From Amycolatopsis iheyensis (GTDB taxonomy: Bacteria > Actinomycetota > Actinomycetes > Mycobacteriales > Pseudonocardiaceae): DNA of 64,000 nucleotides. The notes beneath the pieces were generated by a model that was not told the DNA's origin, did not search any database, and saw only the letters and a list, made by a program, of their open reading frames with translations. This document shows positions 43,301-52,336 of this stretch, piece after piece. Position numbers and translations under genes: made by a program. Within the stretch, counting starts at the first letter, position 1. Each line of letters opens with the position of its first letter. The DNA lies in contig NZ_JAMXQV010000012.1 in NCBI RefSeq assembly GCF_024703995.1, positions 186,001 to 250,000 of the forward strand. The letters run 5' to 3'.

Positions 43301-43400
43301 GCAGGAGCGCGGCGAGCAGCCGCCGCTGCCGCGCCCCGCGCAGCGCACGCACACCGCCGTGCCCCTCCACCTGGACCGGCCCGAGGACACGAAACTCCAT
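40305..43400 (-). CDS. AfsR-type regulator: SARP - NB-ARC ATPase - TPR
   Basis: 1031 residues from ATG at 43400 with GAGGGGG upstream. SARP DNA-binding and activation domains ~1-250 (MEFRVLGPVQVEG; YRSGRQSDALQVYREGRQAL quoted in part). NB-ARC ~270-560 with P-loop GMGGVGKTT (K314) and RVLLVLDNAVDEDQV. TPR repeats ~700-1000 (AALTNIALILRDRG; ANLGIAHIRAGDLPQA; TLINIGEAHLLAG). The closing segment has a CQRC pair. Such proteins integrate ATP and partner signals to activate antibiotic clusters. It is followed at 184 bp by the small SARP gene, giving two tandem activators for one cluster. Confidence 0.92.
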   Translation of the reverse strand: MEFRVLGPVQVEGHGGVRALRGARQRRLLAALLLDVNAVVPTEQLIDQLWDDPPDTARQQVHNAVAALRRWLGDGGAESTIVTDDIGYRIVVRPEQFDLACFLDAVSAARAAEEAGRTADAVASLGAALGHWRGPAFAGVGGARFANAAARLAEQRLAAREKLLSLRLDLGEHEQVIGELTELVASEPLRESPRRSLMLALYRSGRQSDALQVYREGRQALAAELGLDPGPELVDLHSRVLRGDPELLGDPVLAPHRDEPAVPVVAERPSFLPHGTRDFTGRDAELDLLLAELTVRPDSGPVILAIDGMGGVGKTTLAVHLGHRLEAEFPDGHYFVDLHGYTAGRVPLTPAAALDLLLRSSGYPAERIQDDLTARAAQWRSHLAGRRVLLVLDNAVDEDQVRHLLPGTSGAVVLVTSRHRMSGLEAAVPVSLDVLPHDHAVELFTRVAGLRRTEDELADVAEVVRLCGRLPLAIRVAASRLRHRLSWTAGHLARLLRDESGRARLLAAGDRSVAAVLEVSYRHLDDAPRRLLALLGVHPGTDFDPAAVSAVGDVELLTAEDLLDGLVQAHLVTQHSPGRYRLHDLVRDFARSALRERGDDERLEARHRLFDHYLHLAGVCCGPIARGFSRIEPDLVHPPRHVPVIESEPAAMELLKAELQNLVATARAAIEEDWTAYTWQLPCVLEPFFSRVNYRESSLDIFRGALEAARRHHSVRGEAAALTNIALILRDRGWYDEVRRLLLDAIGLTRRIDDEPAVAYLLANLGIAHIRAGDLPQASETFSQAREIAMRLEDRQGYAAFTNNIGAVSSRMGHTETALHYFSEALGICRDLEFHQGEAITLINIGEAHLLAGRAETAVERLASGLGISKRISYHPGSCFALSWLGAAHRELGDLGRAHELGTRALELSRGANIGEVECDALAALGETALAAGQPAEAGRLFEEARTRSAELHLPLLAGRACEGLAHVALAAGDEERARRHWETALGHYPAGIAAAGNARDHLAALGGDPVSCQRCRTVAAAPGIRRVGRE

Positions 43401-43641
43401 CGAAGCCCCCTCACGCCACGCTCCCCTGGCGTTCGCCAGCAATTTACCCACACCTTTCAGGACCACACTGCTCCGAACGGGTCATTTCGATATCGGGGGT
43501 TCCGCGAACCGATAGGGCGCGAATAGCGGCGGCCGCTACGGTCTCCCCGGCTGCACACCGTAGGGGCGGTCACGCGGCCACCGGCCCTTTTCCACTGGCC
43601 GGTTCCGGACACCGTCCGAATCATGACAAGAGGGGCGAAAA
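43401..43641. promoter_or_regulatory. Divergent control region between the AfsR-like gene and the SDP-like operon
   Basis: 241 bp without a gene. It must contain the promoters of both the regulator and the peptide operon. Two inverted repeats stand out: GGTTC-CGC-GAACC (43498-43510) and ACCGGCC-N10-GGCCGGT (43580-43603). The second is only 39 bases before the peptide start and could be an operator or a 5'-leader hairpin. No clear -10/-35 pair is claimed. Confidence 0.45.
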
Positions 43642-43782
43642 ATGAAAAAGCATTGGCTGATCGGCACGGCACTCGCGGCGCTCACCGCGCTCACCGTCAT
43701 TCTCACCGGGGCGCACGCCGGGCCCGCGCAGGCGGCGGCGCCGCAGTCGCGGCTCGACGGGTCGATCTGCATCGGCTGCTGA
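43642..43782 (+). CDS. 46-residue secreted peptide ending in CxxC (candidate SDP-like toxin precursor)
   Basis: ATG at 43642 with GAGGGG 6 bases upstream. The sequence starts MKKHWLIGTALAALTALTVI and continues LTGAHAGPAQAAAPQ, a textbook signal peptide with an Ala-x-Ala site at about residue 31. The rest, PQSRLDGSICIGC, ends at the stop with Cys43 and Cys46. The exported part would be only ~12-15 residues with a possible disulphide or modification at CIGC. It is 15 bases upstream of SdpA-like and SdpB-like genes. In Bacillus those proteins are required to mature the SdpC toxin. No SdpC homologue is here, so this peptide is the natural substrate candidate. It is too short for routine gene calling. 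Confidence 0.68.
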   Translation: MKKHWLIGTALAALTALTVILTGAHAGPAQAAAPQSRLDGSICIGC

Positions 43783-43797
43783 GCCCGCGGAACCACG

Positions 43798-44337
43798 ATG
43801 CCCACGGAACGCGGCGGCGCGCCGGACCGGCGCGAGGTCAAGACCGGCCTCGCCGTCACCGCCGGCCTGCTCGCCGTCGCGTTCGTCCTCAGCCTGGTGA
43901 ACCTGCTGCCGGCCGGTCTCGCCGGCGGCTGGCAGCGGAGCCAGGCCGACGGCTACACCGCGTTCTGGCCCCAGGGCTGGTCTTTCTTCGCCGCACCGCC
44001 CCGGGACGGGGTCCTGGTCGCCTACCGGGCGACGCCGTCGGGACCGGGGCCGTCGCTCACCCTTCCGCTCGGCTCCGCGACGTACGCCGGTGGACTGGAC
44101 CGGGCGGGGTACACGCGGCTGCTGGAGCTCCAGCTCGTCGCGGCCCGGATCCCGGCGAGTGCTTGGCACGCCTGCGGAGCCGCCGGCCAGGATGCTTGTG
44201 CGGCGGCCACGCCGGCGGGCCGGCCGCCGGTCCGCAACGACGTGCGCACCCCGTCGCTGTGCGGACCGGTCGTGTTCGTCGCCCGCCGGGCGGCGACGGT
44301 GCTCCGGCTGGCCACCGTCGAGGTGGTGTGCGGGTGA
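43798..44337 (+). CDS. sdpA: SdpA-family antimicrobial peptide system protein
   Basis: 179 residues. One N-terminal membrane span (~17-42, LAVTAGLLAVAFVLSLVNLL) is followed by an extracytoplasmic region with FWPQGWSFFAAPPRD (~60-75), which matches the PQGWxFFTxxPR signature of SdpA proteins. Two later cysteine groups (WHACGAAGQDACAA and SLCGPV) are present. In Bacillus SdpA acts with SdpB to convert pro-SdpC to the active SDP toxin. It follows the 46-residue secreted peptide and is coupled to sdpB by a GTGA overlap. Confidence 0.77.
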   Translation: MPTERGGAPDRREVKTGLAVTAGLLAVAFVLSLVNLLPAGLAGGWQRSQADGYTAFWPQGWSFFAAPPRDGVLVAYRATPSGPGPSLTLPLGSATYAGGLDRAGYTRLLELQLVAARIPASAWHACGAAGQDACAAATPAGRPPVRNDVRTPSLCGPVVFVARRAATVLRLATVEVVCG

Positions 44338-45251
44338 GCGCTTTCTTGGACCGCTGGGTGGCCAGCGCGGCGGTCTTCGAACCCCGGGGCCGCGGGTTCG
44401 CGGCGGCCCGGACGCTGCTCGCGCTCGCCGAGCTCAGCGTCCTGCTGTTCACGTCCGACGACGCGCTGTTCCTCGGCACCGCGCAGCTGCCGTCAGGCGC
44501 GCGGTGCGCCGGGTTCCGCGCGATCTCCCTGTGGTGCTGGACCGGTGGGAGCCCCCGCGCCCAGCTGGCCTGCCGGGTGGTCGCGATCGCGGTCCTCGTC
44601 GTCACCGCGAGCGGGTACCGGCCCCGGTGGACCTGCGTGCCGCACTGGTACGTCACGTTCTCCCTGGGCGCCGCGATGACGGTGGCGAACGGCGGCGAAG
44701 GCGTCGCCCGGATCGTCACCCTGCTGCTCGTCCCGATGTGCCTCGGGGACGGCAGACGGTGGCAGTGGAGCACGCCCGGCGAGCCGCTGCCCGCTCGCCG
44801 GCGCGGCAGCGCGTACGTCGCCCACCTCGTCATCCGCGCCCAGCTCACCGTGGTCTACCTCGACTCCGCGCTGGCGAAGGCCGTCGTGCCGGAGTGGCGG
44901 GACGGGCGAGCGGTCGCCGAGGTGTTCCACGATCCCTACTACGGCGCCGCCGCGGCCTGGCAGCGCTGGGCCGGGTCGCTCGCGGACCCGGGCGCGGTGA
45001 CGACGGCGCTGGGCTGGGGCACGATCGCCGCCGAGCTCGCCGTCGCGGTGCTGGTGTGGGCGCCGGGGCGGTGGCGCGTGGCCGCCTTCGCGATCGCGGT
45101 CCCGCTGCACGGCGCGATCATGGCCACGATGGGGCTGGTCAGCTTCGGGGCCGTGATGATCGCGGCGGTCGCGCTGGCCGTCGCACCGGCGGGCTCGCGG
45201 GCAAGAGTCCTGCCCGCGAGTGCCCTTGACCTTCACCGCCCCACCGGCTAG
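44334..45251 (+). CDS. sdpB: SdpB-family membrane protein (HTTM domain, VKGC-related)
   Basis: 305 residues from GTG at 44334 (GTGA overlap). About eight membrane spans, e.g. AARTLLALAELSVLLFTSDDALF, CRVVAIAVLVVTASGY, IVTLLLVPMCLGDG, WGTIAAELAVAVLVWAPG and GLVSFGAVMIAAVALAVA (all quoted in short). The pattern of an N-terminal GxAAARTLLALAEL, HWYVTFSLGAAMTVANGGE and the later YLDSALAKAVVPEWRDG is that of HTTM/SdpB proteins, related to vitamin K-dependent carboxylase. Required with SdpA for SDP toxin maturation in Bacillus. No SdpI immunity gene is seen nearby. Confidence 0.8.
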   Translation: MSAFLDRWVASAAVFEPRGRGFAAARTLLALAELSVLLFTSDDALFLGTAQLPSGARCAGFRAISLWCWTGGSPRAQLACRVVAIAVLVVTASGYRPRWTCVPHWYVTFSLGAAMTVANGGEGVARIVTLLLVPMCLGDGRRWQWSTPGEPLPARRRGSAYVAHLVIRAQLTVVYLDSALAKAVVPEWRDGRAVAEVFHDPYYGAAAAWQRWAGSLADPGAVTTALGWGTIAAELAVAVLVWAPGRWRVAAFAIAVPLHGAIMATMGLVSFGAVMIAAVALAVAPAGSRARVLPASALDLHRPTG

Positions 45252-45391
45252 GCGTGCCCGGGCACCGGGTGACTCTTATTTTATGTCGAGAATTAACGTG
45301 CCGGCCAACGGCCGCAAACTATTGACGTCCTCCCCTCCGCCCGGTGAGGATCGGCCGGTCCGCCGCCGTTCACCGCAGAATGGACCAGACC

Positions 45392-48040
<2,649 letters not shown>

Positions 48041-48047
48041 GTACCGC

Positions 48048-48080
48048 ACCGGGCCGGGAGCGCGAAGCTCCCGGCCCGGT
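48048..48080. terminator. Bidirectional hairpin terminator between GH3 and the sugar ABC operon
   Basis: ACCGGGCCGGGAG (48048-48060) and CTCCCGGCCCGGT (48068-48080) form a perfect 13-bp stem with a 7-base loop. It lies seven bases after the GH3 stop and abuts the stop of the convergent ABC ATPase gene, so it can serve both transcripts. Confidence 0.88.
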
Positions 48081-49460
48081 CTACGTTCCGGCGTTCATCG
48101 CCACGCTCAACGCGCGTTCGGACAGCTCCGATCGCGTCAACCGGGCCACCACCCGGCCCCGCTGGAACACCAGCACCCGGTCACACAGCTCGCACAGCTC
48201 CGCCAGGTCCGTCGACGCGAGCACGACCGGCTTGCCCTCGGCCGCCAGCGCCGCGATCACCGCGTGCATCTCCGCCCGCGCACCGACGTCGACGCCGCGG
48301 GTCGGGTCGTCCAGGACCAGGAGCCTCGGGTCCGCTTCCAGCCACTTCGCGAAGACGACCTTCTGCTGGTTGCCGCCGGACAGCGTGGTCACGAGGTCGT
48401 CCGGGCCGCCGCGGATCCGGAGCCGCTCGATGTGCCGGCGGGCGGCCGCGCGGTGCGTTTCGCGGCGCAGCCACCAGCTGCCGAGACCGGCGCCGAGCCA
48501 CGCGGCCGCGCTCGTGTTGCGCCACACCGGCTGGTCGAGCATCAGCCCGTAGCGCTTGCGGTCGCTGGGGACGAACGCCACCCCCGCCCGGACCGCGGCC
48601 CGCGGCGAGCGCGGCGTACCCGGGCCGCTTCCCCGGCCGGACAACGCCGACAGCACCTCGAGGTGGCCCGCGCCCTGCAGGCCCGCCAGCCCGACGATTT
48701 CGCCGGGCGCCACCGAAAACAGGCCGTCGACCACGAGCGCCGGCGGCCCGTCGCGCGGGGGTGGCCGTTCGGCGGCGGGCGCGAGTGCGCGGTCCCCCAG
48801 CATCGCCGCCACCACGCCGTCCAGGTCCACCGTGGCCGTCTCGACGCCCGTCAGCACCGACCGGCCGTCGCGCAGCACCGTGATCCGCGTGGCGATCCGC
48901 AACACCTCCTCCAGGAAATGCGACACGTACAGCACCGCGACCCCGCGCGCGACGAGCCGCCGCAGCACGCCCATCAACCGCGCCACGGCGTCGGCGGGCA
49001 ACGCCGACGTCGGCTCGTCGAGGATCAGCACCGCCGGGTTCCGCAGCAGTGCCCGGCCGATCTCCAGCAGCTGCTGGTCGGCCAGCGACATCGTCCCGGC
49101 TCGGGCGTCGAGCGGGACGTCCAGGCCCAGCTCCGCCAGCACGGGCGCGGCGAGCGAAGCCATCCGCCGCCGGCTGACCAGCAGGCCCCGCCGCGGTGGC
49201 GCGAGCGGGAACAGGTTCTCCGCCACCGTCAGGTCGGGGAACACCGTCAGCTCCTGCGCCACCAGCGCAACCCCGGCGATTCGTGGCAGCACGCCCGCGT
49301 CCGGACGCTCCACACCGGACAGGATCTTGACGAGCGTCGACTTGCCGGCGCCGTTCTCCCCCACCACGGCGTGCACTTCGCCGGGCCGCAGCACTATGTC
49401 CACTTCGGACAGTGCGGTGACGCCGCCGTAGCGCCGGGTCAGGCCGGTCGCGCGCAGCAC
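48081..49460 (-). CDS. Sugar ABC transporter ATP-binding protein (RbsA-type, two NBDs)
   Basis: 459 residues from GTG at 49460, one base after the binding-protein stop. First nucleotide-binding domain: Walker A VGENGAGKSTLVK (~35), signature GTMSLADQQLLEIGRALL, Walker B AVLILDEPTSAL. Second domain: GLAGLQGAGHLEV in place of a full Walker A, then LSGGNQQKVVFAKWL and LLVLDDPTRGVDVGA. This is the CUT2 (ribose/galactose/inositol) layout, slightly shorter than the usual ~500. Powers uptake with the permease and binding protein upstream. Confidence 0.9.
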   Translation of the reverse strand: MLRATGLTRRYGGVTALSEVDIVLRPGEVHAVVGENGAGKSTLVKILSGVERPDAGVLPRIAGVALVAQELTVFPDLTVAENLFPLAPPRRGLLVSRRRMASLAAPVLAELGLDVPLDARAGTMSLADQQLLEIGRALLRNPAVLILDEPTSALPADAVARLMGVLRRLVARGVAVLYVSHFLEEVLRIATRITVLRDGRSVLTGVETATVDLDGVVAAMLGDRALAPAAERPPPRDGPPALVVDGLFSVAPGEIVGLAGLQGAGHLEVLSALSGRGSGPGTPRSPRAAVRAGVAFVPSDRKRYGLMLDQPVWRNTSAAAWLGAGLGSWWLRRETHRAAARRHIERLRIRGGPDDLVTTLSGGNQQKVVFAKWLEADPRLLVLDDPTRGVDVGARAEMHAVIAALAAEGKPVVLASTDLAELCELCDRVLVFQRGRVVARLTRSELSERALSVAMNAGT

Positions 49461-49461
49461 G

Positions 49462-50505
49462 TCAGCGCGCCTCGGCCAGCGGCCGCACCAGCGCCGCCGG
49501 GTTCGCCAGGATCCGGTCGATCTCCGGCTTGTAGAAGTCGTACGCCGCCTGCGGGGACGTCTGGCGCTTGAGGACCGCGTCGATGTTCGACGAATCCACG
49601 ACCAGACCGGGCATCCGCAGCCAGCCCTGCGGCAGCGGCTTCTTCTCCTTGACCGACCGGATCAGCAACGCGGTCACGACGTACCCCTTGAGGAAGTGCT
49701 CGGGGTCGATGGTGACGAAGTCGAGGCCGTCCTTGACGCCCTGCAACGTCTTCGCGTCGACGTCCGCGCCCGCGACGAGGTACTTGCCGCCCTCGGTCTG
49801 CTTGATCTTCGCGAGGTCGTAGCTGTCCGCGTCGCCGACGCCCAGGAACGCGAGCGCACCAGGGTTCGCGTGCACCAGCGCGGCCCACGCGCCGTAGTTC
49901 TGGTTGGGGTCGCTGTAGGTCTGGAACGGGCCGAGCACCTTGATCCCGGGCGCCTTCGCGGTCAGCGTCTCCTTGATGCCCTTCGCGCGGCTGTCGAGCA
50001 CCGGCGTCCCCGGGTTGGGCACGCCGACGACGACGGTGCCGGACGGGTTGGCCGGCAACCGCTTCAGCAGCTCCGAAGCGAGCTGCACGCCGAGGTCGTA
50101 GTTGTCGTTGCCGACGTAGAAGGTGATCTTGCTGCCGTCGGTGGGCGCGGTGTCCAGCGCGACCACCGGCACCCCGCGGTCGATCGCGGTCGCGGCCGGC
50201 CGGGTGAAGATCGGCGGGTCGAGGTTCTCCAGCACCACGCCGTCCGGGTTGGTCTGCGTGAGGTTGGTGAACAGCTGCTGCTCGGCGGGGCCGTCGGTGT
50301 TGGGCGGCCCGACGGACTTGAAGTCGACGCCGCCTTCGTGCTGCGCGGCGGTTTCCGCGCCTTCGACCATCTCGTGGGCGAAGTTGAGGCTGATGTTGGC
50401 GACGGCGATGCCCATCTTGAGGTTCCCGCCGCCGGCGTCGCCGGAGCTACCGCAGGCGCTCAGCGTCAGGCAGGTGATCAGGGCCAGGATCGGGACGCGC
50501 TTCAT
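49462..50505 (-). CDS. Sugar ABC transporter substrate-binding lipoprotein (RbsB-type)
   Basis: 347 residues. Lipoprotein signal MKRVPILALITCLTLSACGSS with lipobox LSAC. The Peripla_BP_4 fold follows, with FAHEMVEGAETAAQHEGGVD, NPDGVVLENLDPP, DTAPTDGSKITFYVGNDNYD (quoted in part) and ALAFLGVGDADSYDLAKIKQ. Binds a sugar or polyol outside the membrane for the CUT2 importer. Ligand unknown. Its start lies within the 3' end of the permease gene (59-base overlap). Confidence 0.9.
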   Translation of the reverse strand: MKRVPILALITCLTLSACGSSGDAGGGNLKMGIAVANISLNFAHEMVEGAETAAQHEGGVDFKSVGPPNTDGPAEQQLFTNLTQTNPDGVVLENLDPPIFTRPAATAIDRGVPVVALDTAPTDGSKITFYVGNDNYDLGVQLASELLKRLPANPSGTVVVGVPNPGTPVLDSRAKGIKETLTAKAPGIKVLGPFQTYSDPNQNYGAWAALVHANPGALAFLGVGDADSYDLAKIKQTEGGKYLVAGADVDAKTLQGVKDGLDFVTIDPEHFLKGYVVTALLIRSVKEKKPLPQGWLRMPGLVVDSSNIDAVLKRQTSPQAAYDFYKPEIDRILANPAALVRPLAEAR

Positions 50506-51478
50506 GCTTCCTCCTGAGGCCGCGGCCGCGCGTGCGGCGCAACACGCTGTCGAAGGCGACGGCGACCAGGATCACCGCGCCGGTGGCGAACGTCGTCCAG
50601 TTGATCGGCACCTGCAGGAACACCAGGCTGGCCGCGACGGTGGTGAGGATGAGGTTGCCCAACACCGCGCCGGGCACCGAGCCGCGCCCGCCGGCCAGCG
50701 GGGTGCCGCCGATGATGCAGGCGGCGATCGCGGTCAGCTCGTAGCCGTTGCCGACGGTCGGGTCGCCCGCGGTGAAGAACGCCAGCCCGAGCACGGCGGC
50801 GATCCCGCCCATGAAGCCGGACAGGGCGAGCGCGGCGATCCGCGTCCGGGCGATCGGCAGGCCGCTGAACTCGGCGGCGTCCGGGTTGGACCCGACGGCC
50901 CGCACCCGCGCGCCGAACCGGGTCCGGGTGAACACGACGGTCAGCACGACCACCGCGACCACCAGCACCCACACCGACGTCGGGACGCCGGCGAGCTCGC
51001 CGCCGAACACGCTGAAGAACGCGTGGTCCAGCGGCATCCCGCTGATCTGCTTGCCGTCGGCCAGCGCGAGCGCCGCGCCGCGGAAGAGCAGCGCGGCGGC
51101 GAGGGTGACGATGAACGACGGCAGCCGCAGGTACGTCGTGATCACGCCGTTGAGCCCGCCGAGCACGGTGGCGACGAGCAGGATCGCGGGCAGCGCGAGC
51201 CACGGCGACCACCCGTCGCGGATCAGCACGGCACCCAGCACGATGCCGAGCGCGTACTGCCCGCCGAGGGAGAGGTCGACTTCGCGCATCGCCAGCGGGA
51301 ACACCATCCCGCAGGCCATCAGGCCGACGTAGACGGAGCTCTGCGCGGTCGAGAGCAGGTTGACCGGGCGCAGGAAGTCCGGGTGCGCCAGCCCGACGAC
51401 GGCGACCAGCAGCACGAGGACCAGAACGACGCCGAGCTCGTCACGCACGAGGTGGCGGAATCGGGAGGGCGTCGACAT
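50447..51478 (-). CDS. Sugar ABC transporter permease (RbsC-type)
   Basis: 343 residues from ATG at 51478. About nine membrane spans, starting LGVVLVLVLLVAVVGLAHPDFL, with the BPD_transp_2 marks MVFPLAMREVDLSLGGQYAL and ELTAIAACIIGGTPLAGGRGS (quoted in part). Forms the membrane channel of the importer. The last ~20 residues (RRKHEARPDPGPDHLPDAER) come from the stretch that overlaps the binding-protein gene. It is the first gene of the operon, divergent from an SDR gene across a 105-bp region with nested inverted repeats. Confidence 0.88.
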   Translation of the reverse strand: MSTPSRFRHLVRDELGVVLVLVLLVAVVGLAHPDFLRPVNLLSTAQSSVYVGLMACGMVFPLAMREVDLSLGGQYALGIVLGAVLIRDGWSPWLALPAILLVATVLGGLNGVITTYLRLPSFIVTLAAALLFRGAALALADGKQISGMPLDHAFFSVFGGELAGVPTSVWVLVVAVVVLTVVFTRTRFGARVRAVGSNPDAAEFSGLPIARTRIAALALSGFMGGIAAVLGLAFFTAGDPTVGNGYELTAIAACIIGGTPLAGGRGSVPGAVLGNLILTTVAASLVFLQVPINWTTFATGAVILVAVAFDSVLRRTRGRGLRRKHEARPDPGPDHLPDAERLR

Positions 51479-51485
51479 AGCGGCG

Positions 51486-51548
51486 AAGGTCACCAGCCGG
51501 GCGCGGGTTCGGCAAGACGGGCGTTTCGGTGGATGAAACGGTGACCTT
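51486..51548. promoter_or_regulatory. Nested inverted repeats in the divergent ABC / SDR promoter region
   Basis: AAGGTCACC (51486-51494) and GGTGACCTT (51540-51548) are perfect 9-bp arms 45 bases apart. Just inside the right arm, CGTTTC-N7-GAAACG (51522-51540) is a perfect 6-bp-arm inverted repeat. The region lies between the permease start and the SDR start, so the sites may let the IclR protein encoded downstream switch both directions together. Confidence 0.55.
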
Positions 51549-51583
51549 GTCGGAACCCGCCGCCGGCCGCCACGCTGCCCGCC

Positions 51584-52327
51584 ATGCCCTCCAGCAGCCG
51601 GGTCGCCGTCGTCACCGGGGCCGCGCGCGGGCTCGGCCAGGAGTTCGCCGTCGCGCTCGCCGGCCTGGGCCACCGGGTGGCCGGCTGGGACGTGGCGGAC
51701 CAGGCCGAGACGTCCGCGCGGGTGATCGCCTCGGGCGGGGAGTTCCTGCCGGTGACCGTCGACGTGACGCACCCGGTCGCCGTCGAAGCCGCGGTGGAGC
51801 AGGTGGTGGCCGCCTTCGGCGCACTGCACATCGTGGTGAACAACGCCGGGGTCTACCCGCCGATCGCCTTCGAAGAGACCACCGTGGACGATTGGCGCGA
51901 CGTCATGCGGCTCAACCTGGAGGGCCCGTTCCTGGTCACCCGGGCCGCGCTGCCGCACCTGCGGGCGGCCGGCTGGGGCCGGGTGGTGAACATCGTGTCG
52001 GCGGTCGTCTTCCTCGGCCCGCCGGACCTGGTCGCGTACACGACGTCGAAGGCGGGCCTGGTCGGGTTCACACGGGCGCTGGCCAACGCGGTGGGCCCGG
52101 ACGGCATCACGGTGAACGCCATCGCGCCCGGGCTGGTGACGACCGCGACCGCCACGCGGACGACCGGCGCCGGCGGCGGGTTCGAGCGCGTCCGGGCGAG
52201 CCAGGCGGTGCCGCGCACGGAAAGCCCGGCGGACCTGGTGTCGACGCTGCGGTACGTGTGCGACGAGGGCAGCGGGTTCCTGACCGGCCAGACGCTGAAC
52301 GTCGACGGCGGGTCGGCTTTCCATTGA
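51584..52327 (+). CDS. Short-chain dehydrogenase/reductase
   Basis: 247 residues. Classical SDR: TGAARGLGQEFAVALA cofactor motif at residue ~11, NNAGVYPPIAF, catalytic Ser in NIVSAVVFLG and Y-x3-K in VAYTTSKAGLVGFTRALA, and the C-terminal GQTLNVDGGSAF. The Asp after beta-2 (GWDVADQAE) favours NAD(H). It lies opposite a sugar ABC importer, so oxidation of an imported sugar or polyol is likely. It is followed at 9 bases by the GMC-like gene. Confidence 0.88.
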   Translation: MPSSSRVAVVTGAARGLGQEFAVALAGLGHRVAGWDVADQAETSARVIASGGEFLPVTVDVTHPVAVEAAVEQVVAAFGALHIVVNNAGVYPPIAFEETTVDDWRDVMRLNLEGPFLVTRAALPHLRAAGWGRVVNIVSAVVFLGPPDLVAYTTSKAGLVGFTRALANAVGPDGITVNAIAPGLVTTATATRTTGAGGGFERVRASQAVPRTESPADLVSTLRYVCDEGSGFLTGQTLNVDGGSAFH

Positions 52328-52336
52328 GGGGGGCGT

